From an uncultured Dysgonomonas sp. (lineage in GTDB: Bacteria; Bacteroidota; Bacteroidia; Bacteroidales; Dysgonomonadaceae), in contig NZ_CAKUOF010000031.1 of NCBI RefSeq assembly GCF_934668725.1, positions 1 through 14,212 on the forward strand: a DNA stretch of 14,212 nucleotides, given 5' to 3'. Position numbers and translations under genes: made by a program. Below, in pieces: positions 14,136 through 14,212 of this stretch (position 1 is its first letter; each line of letters opens with the position of its first letter). The notes beneath the pieces are model-generated. The model was not told the origin of the DNA. It did not search any database and saw only the letters and a list, made by a program, of their open reading frames with translations.

Positions 14136-14156
14136 TGAAAAGTGGAGCTGGAGGGA
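14136..14156. repeat. Right attachment-site repeat (ssrA-proximal copy)
   Basis: This is identical to 57-77. It joins the element to the intact ssrA gene and rebuilds the 3' strand of its T-arm and acceptor stem, so the host tmRNA stays functional after integration. Confidence 0.85.
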
Positions 14157-14212
14157 TTCGAACCCTCGTCCAAACAAGGAATTAATTTGCTTTCTACATG
14201 CTTATCTTTGCT
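14143..14212 (-). ncRNA. ssrA: tmRNA 3' end (partial, runs off the window)
   Basis: On the minus strand the sequence has the conserved AAGCATGTAGAAAGC segment typical of Bacteroidota tmRNA. A T-arm follows (GAGGG-TTCGAAT-CCCTC) and then the acceptor 3' strand CAGCTCC with discriminator A at 14143. The CCA end is not fully encoded (C then TT), so it must be added after processing. tmRNA rescues stalled ribosomes and tags their products. The tag-coding region and 5' half lie outside the window. It differs from a tRNA because no anticodon arm precedes the T-arm. Confidence 0.88.

Larger units (their letters stand above)
57..14156. mobile_element. Integrative and mobilizable element inserted in ssrA
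   Basis: The interval is bounded by a perfect 21-bp direct repeat and holds a tyrosine integrase next to the right repeat, an excisionase-like HTH protein, a MobC-like protein, an HUH relaxase and a probable oriT. The repeat is part of the tmRNA 3' end (T-arm 3' strand plus acceptor 3' strand), which is a classic target for tyrosine integrases. No mating-pair-formation or coupling-protein genes are present, so transfer would depend on a helper element. The unit excised between the repeats would be about 14,079 bp. The alternative is a decayed ICE, but the complete compact mobilization module favours an IME. Confidence 0.88.

Noticed and set aside
14143..14212. A tRNA gene at the right edge
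   Set aside because: The T-arm and acceptor are tRNA-like, but the upstream sequence has no anticodon arm and matches the conserved tmRNA 3' segment.

Overview
The window is almost entirely one integrated mobile element of about 14.08 kb. It sits in the 3' end of the tmRNA gene (ssrA) of a low-GC member of the Bacteroidota, most likely Bacteroidales. The evidence for the host is the tmRNA 3' end at the right edge, Bacteroidota-type -7 boxes (TAnnTTTG) before some genes, a tyrosine integrase of the Bacteroides type (Arg I replaced), and a MobC/MobP-type relaxase pair typical of Bacteroides mobilizable elements. No conjugative transfer genes (VirB4, TraG-type coupling protein, Tra pilus genes) are present, so this reads as an integrative and mobilizable element (IME) that needs a helper ICE or plasmid.

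Ends: a perfect 21-bp direct repeat (57-77 and 14136-14156) marks the element boundaries. The right copy belongs to the intact ssrA 3' end and the left copy is the displaced one. A tmRNA-type terminator hairpin lies next to each copy, so the element brings both a replacement 3' end and a replacement terminator. A palindromic motif AGGTNACCT occurs once just inside the left end and four times just inside the right end, next to the integrase gene. These are good candidates for integrase arm sites.

Cargo, left part (265-6374, minus strand): four tightly packed, AT-rich genes look like an ABC-three-component (ABC-3C) conflict system. They encode a nuclease-fold protein with a long C-terminal region, a small middle component, a Rad50/RecF-like ABC ATPase with a CxxC hook, and a second, separate restriction-endonuclease-like protein. 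Just upstream on the same strand is a fused nucleotidyltransferase-HEPN protein, which may be part of the same defence island. A small orphan gene (6623-7015) points the other way and ends at a strong, probably bidirectional terminator.

Mobilization part (7071-9492, minus strand): a MobC-like protein, an HUH relaxase and a membrane-anchored coiled-coil protein form an operon. Upstream is a GC-rich, hairpin-dense non-coding stretch that is the probable oriT, then a small excisionase-like helix-turn-helix protein.

Right part (9601-13700, minus strand): a two-TM protein of unknown function, a pair made of a lone nucleotidyltransferase-fold protein and an AAA/DUF4143 ATPase, and the tyrosine integrase. 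The ATPase promoter is embedded in 25-bp direct repeats spaced 33 bp apart, which suggests tight autoregulation. Overall the element carries a defence-like left module, a mobilization core, a second ATPase/NTase module and an integration module at the ssrA end.
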